Notes under the pieces: generated by a model
Database searches by the model: none
The model's input: only the letters and a program-made list of their open reading frames with translations
What the model was told of the DNA's origin: nothing
Assembly (NCBI GenBank): GCA_003243425.1
Contig: QFQP01000016.1
Span: forward strand, 1-64,000
Direction of reading: 5' to 3'
Origin: Archangium gephyra
GTDB lineage: Bacteria; Myxococcota; Myxococcia; Myxococcales; Myxococcaceae
Length of the DNA stretch: 64,000 nt
In this document: positions 14,588 to 23,249 of the stretch, piece by piece
Position numbering within the stretch: the first letter of the stretch is position 1
Layout of the letters: each line of letters starts with the position of its first letter
Made by a program: the position numbers and the translations under genes

Positions 14588-15504
14588 GAGATCACCCTGG
14601 CGGCGGGCCCTGCGACCTTGCTGACGAGCTGATCACTCTCGAGCCCGGCCTCCTTGAAGGCAGCCGCCATCGCGGCCGCTGCGCGCTCGGCCGAGGCGCG
14701 TGACTCGAACCAACCGAACACGCTGGGACCCGCGCCAGAAATGCTGGCACCGATGGCTCCCGAAGCGACGGCCGCCTGTTTCACCTTCGCGAAGCCTGGA
14801 ATCAGCGACGCGCGGCGCGGCTCGACGAGCACGTCACGCAGACCACGACGCAGCAGCACCACATCGGACGTGAAGCAGCCTGCCAGGGTCAGCGCGAGCG
14901 CCTCACTCTGATGAACGAACTCGCTCAAGGCGTAGGCCCCTGTGAGGGCTTCACGTGCGCGACGGGTCTCGAGAACGAAACGCGGGTGCACGAGCGCGAC
15001 GTGGAGCCAGTCGGGCACAGGTACCTTCACCGCCGCGCCATGCTCGGGCGCGATCACCAGCCCGCCGAGCAACATGGGGCCGACGTTGTCACCGTGCGCG
15101 CTCCCCGTCGCCGCAGCCTCGCCCTGCATCGCCGATTGGTAGAGCGCGTCGATCGGCAGCGGCGTGGCGACGACCGCGTTCGCGGCGACCACCGCAGCCA
15201 CCGCCGACGCCGCAGAACCTCCCATGCCAGACCCCATCGCGATGCCTTTGTCGATCTCGACGTCGAAGCCGACGTTTTCCGGGAGCGATCGCTTCAGGTG
15301 CAACAACGCACGACCGGCGGTGTTGTCGTTCGCGATCGTCGGCAACGGAATCGCCGCGCCACGAATGGCGATGATTCGCACTTCACCCGAGTCGGTGCGG
15401 GTGACGGTCACGCGATCACCAGCGCCGTCAATCGAGTGACCGAGGATGTCGAAACCGACGGCGACGTTGCCGATCGACGCAGGCGCGAACGCGGTGGCTC
15501 TCAC
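14584..15504 (-). CDS. thrB: Homoserine kinase
   Basis: The 306-residue GHMP-family kinase phosphorylates homoserine to O-phospho-homoserine. The N terminus ATAFAPASIGNVAVGFDILG and the ATP loop GIAMGSGMGGSAAS (residues 87-100) match ThrB closely. The third GHMP motif GAIGASISGAGPSVFGW is present near residue 245. It overlaps thrA upstream and thrC downstream by four bases each, the classical thrABC order. Confidence 0.95.
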   Translation of the reverse strand: MRATAFAPASIGNVAVGFDILGHSIDGAGDRVTVTRTDSGEVRIIAIRGAAIPLPTIANDNTAGRALLHLKRSLPENVGFDVEIDKGIAMGSGMGGSAASAVAAVVAANAVVATPLPIDALYQSAMQGEAAATGSAHGDNVGPMLLGGLVIAPEHGAAVKVPVPDWLHVALVHPRFVLETRRAREALTGAYALSEFVHQSEALALTLAGCFTSDVVLLRRGLRDVLVEPRRASLIPGFAKVKQAAVASGAIGASISGAGPSVFGWFESRASAERAAAAMAAAFKEAGLESDQLVSKVAGPAARVIS

Positions 15505-17906
15505 AGCTTCGCTCCGAGACCCGCGGCGACGCGCAGAAGATCGGCGAACACGCCCGCAGCGGTGACCTCGGGCCCAGCGCCAGGCCCTTGCACCACCAGC
15601 GGGTTCTGCGCGTACCGCCTGGTCGTGAACTGCACGACGTTGTCGGTGAGCCGAATGTGGGCGAACGCGTGATCGGCTGGCAGCGCGACGAGCCCGACGC
15701 TCGCCTTGCCACCGGCTTCGAGCTTGGCGACGTAACGGAGCACTTTCCCCGGCTGCAGCTTCGCCTTCAGGGGCGCGTCGAGCTCACCCAGGCGCGTCAT
15801 GAACTCGTCGACGCTGACGTTTCGAAGTGATTCGGGCACGAGCGACTCGAGCGCGATCTGATCGAGCGAGGTCTGCCAGCCGTTCTCACGCGCGAGGATC
15901 ACCAGCTTGCGCGCCACGTCGAGGCCCGAGAGGTCGTCGCGTGGATCAGGTTCGGTGTAGCCGAGCTGCTTCGCCTGCTTCACGAGTTCGCTGAAGGGCG
16001 TCGTGCCGTCGAACTTGTTGAACAGGTACGCGAGTGTTCCCGAAAAGATGCCTTCGACGGCGAGCACTTCGTCGCCGGTGTCGATGAGATCGCGCAGCGT
16101 GGTGATCACCGGGAGCCCAGCGCCGACCGTCGACTCGTAGCGGAAGCGCGCGCCCTTCGCCTTCAACGACTCGTAGCGCTTCCACGGGCCCGAACCGGCG
16201 CTCTTGTTCGGCGTGATCACGTGAATGCCCTTGTCGAGCCAGCCCGCGTAGCGATCGGCCACCGCATCGCTCGACGAACAGTCGACGATCACCGCGTGCG
16301 GCAGGTGGTCGGCCTGAACGTGTGCGGTGAACGCGTCGAAGTCGGCGTCACGATCGAACTTCGACTTCACGTCGTCGAGCGGAACCGTCGGGTCGCCGAG
16401 CACCATCTTCTTGCTGCCCATCACCGCGCGAACGCGAAGATCGACGTTCGACGACTTCAACAGCCGTTCACGCGTCGCCGCGAGCTGACGAAGGAACGCC
16501 TGGCCGACGTTGCCGGGCCCGATCACCCCGACGGAAATGGTCTGCGCCGACAGATAGAACCCCGAGTGCACGGCTCGGAGCGCCCGCTTCGCATGCGCGG
16601 CATCGATCGCCACCGAGATGTTCCGCTCCGAAGAGCCCTGCGCGATCATGCGAACGTTCACGCCCGCGCGACCGAGCGCCGAGAACAGGCGAGCCGCGAC
16701 GCCAGGCAGCCCTGCCATGCCGTCACCGACGACGGCCAGCGCTGCGATGCCCGGGGTGACCGTCACATCGCTCAGCAACTTCGCGCGCAGCTCACGGCTG
16801 AAGGCGTCGAGCACCGCCTTCTTCGCAGCGTCACCATCGGTCTCGCGAATCACGCAGCAGATCGAGTGCTCCGATGAGCCCTGCGAGATCATCACCACCG
16901 ACACGCCCGATTGCTTCAACGCTTCGAACGCACGCTCCGCAGTGCCGGGAACGCCGATCATGCCGGCGCCCTCGATGTTCAGAATCGCCAGACCGGTGAA
17001 CGTGGTCACACCCTTCACCGGCGTCGCCAGGTCGGACTGGGCCGAAATGCGCGTGCCGGGGTGCGTCGGGTTGAACGTTGAGCGCGCGATGATGGGAATG
17101 TTCTGCTCGATCGCCGGCGCCATCGTCTGCGGGTGAATCACCTTCGCGCCGAAGTACGCGAGCTCGCACGCTTCGTCGTACGAGAGCCGATCGATCAACA
17201 CCGCTTCGGGCACCAGCCGCGGGTCGGCAGACAGCACGCCGTCGACGTCGCTCCAGATGTGGAGTTCCTTCGCGCCGAAGAGCGCCGCGAAGATCGCCCC
17301 TGAATAGTCGCTGCCGTTGCGGCCGAGCGTGGTGATGCGGCCGTCTCTGGTGCGCGCCACGAAGCCGGTGACGATCGTGCGCTCGCCGAACGAAGCACCG
17401 AGCTTCTTGCGCGACTCTTCCCACTGCACCATCGCGCCGAGCTCCGACTTCTCGACGACCAGCACTTCGCGGGCGTCGAGCCACTTCGCCGTCTCGCCTC
17501 GTGAACGAATCGTGGCGTCGACGATGGTCGACGACCAGACCTCACCCAGGCCCGAGACGAGGTCCATCAGGTCGTTCGACACCGCGCCGATCAACGACTG
17601 CGCGTTGAGCAGGTCGCGGAGCGAAGCGAACTCCGCCATCAGCTTTTCGACGACCGGTGCGGCCACGTCGCCCAGCAACGTCTTGGCCGTCTCGACATGC
17701 TTCTTTTCGAGCGCAGCCAGCGCGTCAGGCCACTTCGCGTCGCGCGCGGCGGCCTGCTTCACCAGCGAAATCAAAGCGTCCGTCACGCCCGACATCGCCG
17801 AGATGACCACCACCTGCGGCTCGCTGCGCCCCAGAAGAATGTCGACGACCCGCGAAATGCGCTCCGCGTTTGCGACGCTGCTCCCACCGAACTTGTGACC
17901 AATCAC
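15501..17906 (-). CDS. thrA: Bifunctional aspartokinase / homoserine dehydrogenase
   Basis: The 801-residue fusion carries out the first and third steps from aspartate to homoserine. The N-terminal aspartokinase shows HKFGGSSVANAERI and NGSDYSGAIFAALF. Two ACT regulatory domains follow (about 310-455, with ISQGSSEHSICCVI and IAQGSSERNISVAI). The homoserine dehydrogenase half has an NAD(P)-binding VGVIGPGNVGQAFL and the GIFSGTLAYLFN substrate region. Length is close to E. coli ThrA (820). The ACT domains suggest feedback control by threonine, as in the family. ATG at 17906 lies 19 bases after the stop of the upstream barrel-like gene. No leader peptide or attenuator fits in that gap. Confidence 0.95.
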   Translation of the reverse strand: MIGHKFGGSSVANAERISRVVDILLGRSEPQVVVISAMSGVTDALISLVKQAAARDAKWPDALAALEKKHVETAKTLLGDVAAPVVEKLMAEFASLRDLLNAQSLIGAVSNDLMDLVSGLGEVWSSTIVDATIRSRGETAKWLDAREVLVVEKSELGAMVQWEESRKKLGASFGERTIVTGFVARTRDGRITTLGRNGSDYSGAIFAALFGAKELHIWSDVDGVLSADPRLVPEAVLIDRLSYDEACELAYFGAKVIHPQTMAPAIEQNIPIIARSTFNPTHPGTRISAQSDLATPVKGVTTFTGLAILNIEGAGMIGVPGTAERAFEALKQSGVSVVMISQGSSEHSICCVIRETDGDAAKKAVLDAFSRELRAKLLSDVTVTPGIAALAVVGDGMAGLPGVAARLFSALGRAGVNVRMIAQGSSERNISVAIDAAHAKRALRAVHSGFYLSAQTISVGVIGPGNVGQAFLRQLAATRERLLKSSNVDLRVRAVMGSKKMVLGDPTVPLDDVKSKFDRDADFDAFTAHVQADHLPHAVIVDCSSSDAVADRYAGWLDKGIHVITPNKSAGSGPWKRYESLKAKGARFRYESTVGAGLPVITTLRDLIDTGDEVLAVEGIFSGTLAYLFNKFDGTTPFSELVKQAKQLGYTEPDPRDDLSGLDVARKLVILARENGWQTSLDQIALESLVPESLRNVSVDEFMTRLGELDAPLKAKLQPGKVLRYVAKLEAGGKASVGLVALPADHAFAHIRLTDNVVQFTTRRYAQNPLVVQGPGAGPEVTAAGVFADLLRVAAGLGAKL

Positions 17907-17925
17907 GGCGCGCGACGCTAGCGCA

Positions 17926-18501
17926 TCAGAAGCAGAACCCGACCAGCGTCGTCAGCTCGACGTACCGCGGCGGCCCGGCTTCGAAGAAGTGCGCGACGGC
18001 GCCCTTGAGCGTCAGCCGCGCCGCGAAGCGCCCGAGCGGCAGTTGGTACGCGACGCCAAGCCCGGTCTCGATGCCGTTGCGGTGGAGCACGTGCTGCGCG
18101 CCGCTTTCATGCGAGTGGTTCACCCCTCCGAGCCCGGTGATCACGCCGACGGGGTCTTGAACGACGTGGTGCCACTGCGCTTCCTGTTGATGCGCGTAGC
18201 CGACGTTGATGAACGGGTGCCAGCGCTCGAGCCCCGGCCACTCGAGGCGAACGCCAGCGCGGAACATGGTCAACACGTCGGTGGCTTGCGAATAGCCGCC
18301 CGCCCCGAGCCAGAGCTCCGGTCGCAGAAAGCCGAAGAACACGCGGCTGACGCCGATGAGCCCGGCGCCACCGCCGCCCAGCGAGTCGGGGCGGAGCCCG
18401 CCAGACGCCCCCACGAAGATCTCCCACTTCGGTTCTTCACGCGGCGCTTCGACGGGCTGCGAGACCACCTGCGAGAGCACCAGCAACACGAGCACGTTCA
18501 T
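17926..18501 (-). CDS. Predicted outer-membrane beta-barrel protein, hypothetical
   Basis: The 191-residue product begins with a hydrophobic segment like a signal peptide (MNVLVLLVLSQVVSQPVEA). The rest is rich in Gly and alternating aromatic/hydrophobic residues (WEIFVGASGG, GVRLEWPGLERWHPFINVGY) and ends in aromatic GFCF, all usual for a small outer-membrane barrel. No specific family recognised. It lies immediately upstream of thrA on the same strand with a 19-base gap and may lead that operon, which is an odd pairing. The function is unknown. Confidence 0.65.
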   Translation of the reverse strand: MNVLVLLVLSQVVSQPVEAPREEPKWEIFVGASGGLRPDSLGGGGAGLIGVSRVFFGFLRPELWLGAGGYSQATDVLTMFRAGVRLEWPGLERWHPFINVGYAHQQEAQWHHVVQDPVGVITGLGGVNHSHESGAQHVLHRNGIETGLGVAYQLPLGRFAARLTLKGAVAHFFEAGPPRYVELTTLVGFCF

Positions 18502-18575
18502 GCCCGCGTAGTGCAGTGCTCACCGCCCGAAATTCATTCGCGTTCCGAGGGATCGCCCGCCAGTCGGCCGGCAAC

Positions 18576-19997
18576 TCACTTCGGCTGAAGATTGGTCGGC
18601 GGGGGCGGCGTCACGGCTTCGGGCTTCGTGTTCAGCGTCACGTGCTTGCCGACCGCGCGGTTGAGCGCACGCAGCGCGACCTGTGCGTCGTGGAACGCCT
18701 GAGCGCGTGACGCCGAGGCCTGCGCGAACGCGCTGAACGCGTCAACCAGCTCGCGCGTGTCGCCGGTGCCGAGATCGAACGCCGTGTACGCCGCGTTCGC
18801 CCAGCGACGCGCGTTGATCTCGGCTTCGGTCTGACGCGCCGACCGCTTCATCGCGAGATCGGCTTCGCCCCAGGCCTTCTCGATCTCGAGCTTCACGCCC
18901 GCGCCGATGAGGTCTTTCTGGTGCTGCGTCTTCTCGAACTTGGCGCGCGCCTGCTCGAGCATGATCGACTTCACCGGGAAGTCCCACGAGTAGCGCATGC
19001 CCAGCCCGATGGTCGCGTTGAGCTCGTTGTACGGGTCGTACGCCCACGGGCTGACCTGCCGCGTGGAGTTGGTGGTCCACTTCCACCGGAACGAGCCGAC
19101 GATGCCAAAGTCCGGGTAGAACATCGCCTCGCGGATCTTCACTTCCTGCTCGCTGGCGAGCAGCCCTGCGGCAATGGCCCGCAGTTCGGGGCGATTCTCG
19201 GCACCATCGATGACGTACTGATCAGACGGGCGCAGCTCGCCTTCCGGCGCTTTCAATTCGACGAACTGAACTTCGATCTGCTCGTCGGGCGCCGCGGCGA
19301 TCAGCAGACGAATGGCGGCCAGCGCGAGGCGTGCACCGTTCTCTGCCTGCGCGCGCTGAGCTTCGGCCTGCTGCCGGTAGAAGCCCAACTTGAAGATGTC
19401 CATCTGCGTGACCTGCTCGCTGCCCTCTTCCCGCAGCCGCTTGAGCACCTTTTCAGAGTCGTCGAGGCGCTTGGCGAGGTCGTCGACCACCAGCAGCGCC
19501 GACTTCGCGAGGCAGTAGCCGTAATACGCCTGCGACATCTGGTACTCCGACTCGTCGCGCGCCGTGACCGCGAGCGCTTCACCGGCGTTCACGCCCTGCT
19601 TGCCGGCCTCCTCGAGCGCGTCGAGTTTTCCGAACGTGTAGATGGGCAACGTCGCGTCGGCGCCGGCCTGAAACTGCACGCCCGGCTGACCGAAATCGGT
19701 GTCGTACAAATAGCCAGAAGGCGTCGTCGGAGGGCCGCCGATGCCGTTGTTCCGCGCTTCCTGCGTGGGGCCGCCGACGCCGATGTACGAGTCCATGCGC
19801 GGGAACCACGCCCAGCGCGCCTGGTCGTATTGCGCGCGGTAGAACCGCAACTGGGCCTGCGCTTCTTTGACGCGATAGTCGTGTGTTCGCGCTCGTTCGA
19901 TCAGCTGCTCCAACGTGAGCGGAGCCGCCTCGGCGCCGGCCGCGACGAGCAAAAAAGTGACGAAAATCAGGCGCAAAGCGCGCGCACTCTGCCCCAC
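18576..19997 (-). CDS. TolC-family outer-membrane efflux protein
   Basis: About 473 residues from the GTG chosen at 19997. A secretion signal (LRLIFVTFLLVAAGAEA) is followed by long coiled-coil helices in two repeats, as in TolC/OEP proteins: TLEQLIERARTHDYRVKEAQ at the mature N terminus, and YPDFGIVGSFRWKWT and IGLGMRYSWDFP strand regions in the second half. The C terminus is proline-rich. TolC proteins form trimeric tunnels for type I secretion or efflux pumps; no pump or fusion-protein gene is adjacent. The frame is open further upstream, but that part overlaps the divergent gene, so a TTG at 19976 or GTG at 19997 fits the signal peptide better. Confidence 0.82.
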   Translation of the reverse strand: MGQSARALRLIFVTFLLVAAGAEAAPLTLEQLIERARTHDYRVKEAQAQLRFYRAQYDQARWAWFPRMDSYIGVGGPTQEARNNGIGGPPTTPSGYLYDTDFGQPGVQFQAGADATLPIYTFGKLDALEEAGKQGVNAGEALAVTARDESEYQMSQAYYGYCLAKSALLVVDDLAKRLDDSEKVLKRLREEGSEQVTQMDIFKLGFYRQQAEAQRAQAENGARLALAAIRLLIAAAPDEQIEVQFVELKAPEGELRPSDQYVIDGAENRPELRAIAAGLLASEQEVKIREAMFYPDFGIVGSFRWKWTTNSTRQVSPWAYDPYNELNATIGLGMRYSWDFPVKSIMLEQARAKFEKTQHQKDLIGAGVKLEIEKAWGEADLAMKRSARQTEAEINARRWANAAYTAFDLGTGDTRELVDAFSAFAQASASRAQAFHDAQVALRALNRAVGKHVTLNTKPEAVTPPPPTNLQPK

Positions 19998-20064
19998 GAG
20001 GGTCCCGAAATGAAGGGACTTCGTCGGCGTGAAGTCTCGCGCATATGGTGCGTTCAGAATGTCC

Positions 20065-20655
20065 ATGAACCGCTCACTTCTGGTCCTTTCGCTGCTGGTC
20101 TCCTTCGTTGCCGGTGCTGCCGAACCTGCTCCGAAGCTCAAAGGATCGAAGCAGGACAAGGCGCCCAGACTCGACCTCGGCGTGCCCGCGTTCAACGAGA
20201 TCCCGAAGGACCAGAAGCTCGAGACCGCCACGCCGAAAGACAAGCAGCAGACCTCGCCGACCTCCACGCGCGTCGACGAGCGCTACACGCTGGTGCGCGT
20301 CGTTCACGGCAAGGCGTTCACGCGCGGGCCTGACGGCGCGAAGGCATCGACCCCGTACCCGCAGGTCAACGCCACGTCGAACCCCAACACCACCGAGCGC
20401 TTCAGCTCGGTCATTCGCGTGAAGTCACCGGCCAGGAAGAACACCCGCATCGAGGTGGTGATCCTCGATCAGCGCGGTGACACGGTCATGGACGCGCAGG
20501 GCGAGCTCCGTTTCGCCAGCGCGGACGAGACCGAATGGCAGGTCGACTGGGAACCGACGGGCTTCCGCGCGCCGGGAGATTGGCAGGTGCTGGTGCGCGT
20601 CGGTGGCACGCCGCTGGGAACGACTCCACTCAAGGTGGTCGCGTCCCAGAATTGA
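20065..20655 (+). CDS. Secreted hypothetical protein
   Basis: A 196-residue product with a clear signal peptide (MNRSLLVLSLLVSFVAGAAE). The next 65 residues are rich in Lys, Pro and Thr and probably disordered. The C-terminal half looks like an all-beta domain (RIEVVILDQRGDTVMDAQG, GDWQVLVRVGG), possibly immunoglobulin-like. No family recognised. ATG at 20065 is preferred over upstream ATG codons because it begins the signal peptide. It is divergent from the TolC gene and precedes the aldolase by 37 bases. Confidence 0.65.
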   Translation: MNRSLLVLSLLVSFVAGAAEPAPKLKGSKQDKAPRLDLGVPAFNEIPKDQKLETATPKDKQQTSPTSTRVDERYTLVRVVHGKAFTRGPDGAKASTPYPQVNATSNPNTTERFSSVIRVKSPARKNTRIEVVILDQRGDTVMDAQGELRFASADETEWQVDWEPTGFRAPGDWQVLVRVGGTPLGTTPLKVVASQN

Positions 20656-20692
20656 CGTTGAAGGCTTTCGCCAGTGCGGTATCTCGCCGCGC

Positions 20693-21607
20693 ATGGCCTT
20701 CTCAGAACGCGTAAAGCAGATCCTCTCGTGGTACCCGTCTGACACGCCCGGCACGCTGACCAACCTCGCGCGCCTGCTCAACCACGGCACGCTCGCCGGC
20801 ACGGGAAAGATGGTCATTCTCCCCGTCGACCAGGGCTTCGAGCACGGCCCGGTTCGCAGCTTCCAGCCCAACCCCGGCGGTTACGACCCCGACTACCACG
20901 CGCAGCTGGCCATCGACTCGGGCTGCAACGCGTACGCGGCGCCGCTGGGCTTCCTCGAAGCCGTCGCCGGCAAGCTCTACGGCGAAGTGCCGCTGATTCT
21001 GAAGGTGAACAACTCCGACACCCTGGCCAAGACCGAGCCCATGTCGGCGCTCACCTCGTCGGTGAAAGACGCCGTTCGTCTCGGCTGCACCGCGGTCGGC
21101 TACACGATCTACCCGGGCTCCTCGCTGCGCAATCAGCAGTACCAGGACCTGCGCGACCTCATCGCCGAGGCCAAGTCGTATGGCCTGCCGACGGTGCTGT
21201 GGGCCTACCCGCGCGGCAACATGTCGAAAGACGGTGAGACCGCCGTCGACGTGGTGGCCTACGCGGCGCAGATCTCGGCGCAGCTCGGCGCGCACGTCAT
21301 CAAGGTCAAGCCGCCCAAGGACCACATCGAGCAGCCGGAGGCCAAGAAGGTCTTCGAGAAGTACAAGATCCCCACGGCCACGATGTCGGACCGCGTGAAG
21401 CACGTGGTGCAGAGCGCGTTCAACGGCAAGCGCGTCGTCATCTTCTCGGGCGGCGAAGCGAAGGAGACGCCGGCGCTCCTCGAAGAGGTCAAGGGCATCA
21501 ACGCGGGTGGTGGCTTCGGTTCGATCATGGGCCGCAACGCCTTCCAGCGTCCGCACGACGAAGCCGTGAAGCTGCTCAAAGACGTGATGGCCGTCTTCAA
21601 GAGCTGA
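20693..21607 (+). CDS. Fructose-bisphosphate aldolase, class I (DhnA/FbaB type)
   Basis: The 304-residue enzyme matches the archaeal/bacterial DhnA-type class I aldolase, which cleaves fructose 1,6-bisphosphate to dihydroxyacetone phosphate and glyceraldehyde 3-phosphate through a lysine Schiff base. Seen: VILPVDQGFEHGPVRSF near residue 45, LILKVNNSDTLAK, the probable Schiff-base lysine near residue 203 in HVIKVKPPKDH, and a phosphate-binding IFSGGEAKE followed by GGGFGSIMGRNAFQRP. ATG at 20693 is chosen because the upstream part of the open frame overlaps the previous gene and shows no homology. Confidence 0.93.
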   Translation: MAFSERVKQILSWYPSDTPGTLTNLARLLNHGTLAGTGKMVILPVDQGFEHGPVRSFQPNPGGYDPDYHAQLAIDSGCNAYAAPLGFLEAVAGKLYGEVPLILKVNNSDTLAKTEPMSALTSSVKDAVRLGCTAVGYTIYPGSSLRNQQYQDLRDLIAEAKSYGLPTVLWAYPRGNMSKDGETAVDVVAYAAQISAQLGAHVIKVKPPKDHIEQPEAKKVFEKYKIPTATMSDRVKHVVQSAFNGKRVVIFSGGEAKETPALLEEVKGINAGGGFGSIMGRNAFQRPHDEAVKLLKDVMAVFKS

Positions 21608-21642
21608 ATTTCCACGCAGTACGACACCAAGAGAGAGAAACC

Positions 21643-22368
21643 GTGAAGAAGCTCACCATGCTGTTGTGCCTGTGCGGTGCGTTCGCCGCGTGGGCCCAGA
21701 ACCCGAAGGCCAAGGCGCCTCCGGCTGATGCTCCGGTCGCCGCGAAGCCCGCTCCGTTGTCGCCCGAAGAGCGCAAGAAGGTGCTGTACGCGCTCGGCGC
21801 GATGGTCGCCCAGCGTACCCCCCTCGCCTCCGCGCAGTTGAGCGAAGAGGAGCTCAACGAAGTGCTCACCGGCTTCGTCGACGCGGTGAACGCCAAGGAG
21901 CTCAAGGTCACCGTGCAGGACGCGATGCCCAAGGTCGACCAGTTCCTCCGTGAGCGGCAGAAGGCGCGCGCCGACGCCGAGAAGGACAAGGGCGCCAAGT
22001 ACCTCGAGGAGCAGGCCAAGGCCCCGGGCGCGCAGAAGCAGCCGTCGGGCCTCATCTACTTCGAGACCCAGGCCGGCACCGGCGCGCAGCCCGCGCCGAC
22101 CGACACGGTGAAGGTGCACTACAAGGGCACGCTCATCAACGGCACCGAGTTCGACAGCTCGTTCAAGCGCGGCACGCCCGCGGAGTTCCCGCTCAACGGC
22201 GTCATCAAGTGCTGGACCGAAGGTGTGGCCAGGATGAAGGTCGGCGGCAAGGCGAAGCTCGTGTGCCCGTCTGACATCGCCTACGGCGAGCGCGGCGCGG
22301 GCCCGACCATTCCGCCCAACTCCGTCCTCAACTTCGAGGTCGAGCTCCTCGGCATCAACGGCAAGTGA
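21643..22368 (+). CDS. FKBP-type peptidyl-prolyl isomerase, exported (FkpA/Mip-like)
   Basis: A 241-residue product with a signal peptide (MKKLTMLLCLCGAFAAWAQ), a helical dimerisation-type N domain (about 40-130) and a C-terminal FKBP domain. The FKBP part shows VHYKGTLINGTEFDSSF, GVIKCWTEGVARMKVGGK, LVCPSDIAYGERGAG and a closing NFEVELLGI. Such proteins assist folding in the periplasm. The GTG start has GAGAGAGAAA upstream. A paralog follows after 11 bases, so this is a tandem duplication. Confidence 0.92.
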   Translation: MKKLTMLLCLCGAFAAWAQNPKAKAPPADAPVAAKPAPLSPEERKKVLYALGAMVAQRTPLASAQLSEEELNEVLTGFVDAVNAKELKVTVQDAMPKVDQFLRERQKARADAEKDKGAKYLEEQAKAPGAQKQPSGLIYFETQAGTGAQPAPTDTVKVHYKGTLINGTEFDSSFKRGTPAEFPLNGVIKCWTEGVARMKVGGKAKLVCPSDIAYGERGAGPTIPPNSVLNFEVELLGINGK

Positions 22369-22379
22369 GATCACACACC

Positions 22380-23189
22380 ATGAAGACCTCTGTTCGCATG
22401 TTGATGCTGGGCGCCGCGCTGACGTTCACCGCGTGCCCTTCGAAGGAAACGGTCGACGCCGGCGCGCCCGCGCCGACCAACACCGTGACGCCGCCCACGC
22501 CCGCCGCTCCGCCCCCGCCGCCTCCGCTGAGCGCGGAAGACAAGCAGAAGGCGCTCTACGGGTTCGGTGCGTTGATCGCCGAGCGTACGCCGGTGAAGAC
22601 GGCCGGCCTGACGCCCGAGGAGCTCGCCGAGGTGACGCGCGGCATGCGTGACGCGGCGCTCGCCAAGGAGCTGGAAGTGAAGATCGAGGAGCTCGCTCCG
22701 AAGGTCGATCAGCTCCTCAACGAGAAGGCCACGGCGCGCGCCGAAGCCGAGAAGAAGAAGGGGTCTGAGTTCCTCGCGAAGATGGCGAAGGAAAAGGGCG
22801 CGAAGAAGACGGCGACGGGCCTCATCTACATCGAGACCCAGGCCGGCACCGGCGCGCAGCCCAAGGCCACCGACACCGTCAGCGTGCACTACAAGGGCAC
22901 GCTCATCGACGGCACCGAGTTCGACAGCTCGTACAAGCGCGGCCAGCCCACCGAGTTCCCGCTCAACGGCGTGATCAAGTGCTGGACCGAAGGCGTGGCG
23001 ATGATGAAGACCGGCGGCAAGGCGAAGCTCGTGTGCCCGTCGGACATCGCGTACGGCGATCGAGGCGCGGGCGCCGGCATTCCCGGTGGTGCGACGCTGG
23101 TGTTCGAAGTCGAGCTCGTCGGCATCAAGGAGCCGCCGGCGGCACAGCCCGCGGTGCCGGACCTCGGCGTGCCTCCCCAGGGCAAGTAA
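22380..23189 (+). CDS. FKBP-type peptidyl-prolyl isomerase lipoprotein
   Basis: About 269 residues, a paralog of the preceding gene with near-identical FKBP segments (VHYKGTLIDGTEFDSSY, PLNGVIKCWTEGVAMMK, SDIAYGDRGAG). It differs at the N terminus, where MKTSVRMLMLGAALTFTAC is a lipoprotein signal with the lipidated Cys after TFTA, followed by a Pro-rich linker. It should be membrane-anchored while its sister is soluble. ATG at 22380 is chosen because it starts the lipoprotein signal; a GTG at 22365 overlaps the upstream stop. A strong hairpin follows the stop. Confidence 0.9.
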   Translation: MKTSVRMLMLGAALTFTACPSKETVDAGAPAPTNTVTPPTPAAPPPPPPLSAEDKQKALYGFGALIAERTPVKTAGLTPEELAEVTRGMRDAALAKELEVKIEELAPKVDQLLNEKATARAEAEKKKGSEFLAKMAKEKGAKKTATGLIYIETQAGTGAQPKATDTVSVHYKGTLIDGTEFDSSYKRGQPTEFPLNGVIKCWTEGVAMMKTGGKAKLVCPSDIAYGDRGAGAGIPGGATLVFEVELVGIKEPPAAQPAVPDLGVPPQGK

Positions 23190-23216
23190 GCGAGCTGCAG
23201 TTCGCTGATGTCGAAG

Positions 23217-23245
23217 GCCCTCTCGGGAGCGATGCCCGAGGGGGC
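23217..23245 (+). terminator. Intrinsic terminator between converging genes
   Basis: An 11-base-pair GC stem (23217-23227 with 23235-23245, one G-T pair) and a 7-base loop, followed by TTTCTCATTTCTTCT. It lies between the FKBP lipoprotein stop (23189) and the converging DUF4388 gene stop (23250), and should end plus-strand transcription. The opposite side has only a weak T tract. Confidence 0.75.
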
Positions 23246-23249
23246 TTTC

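Noticed and set aside
17907..17925. Threonine attenuator before thrA
   Set aside because: The gap is 19 bases with no leader peptide or hairpin.
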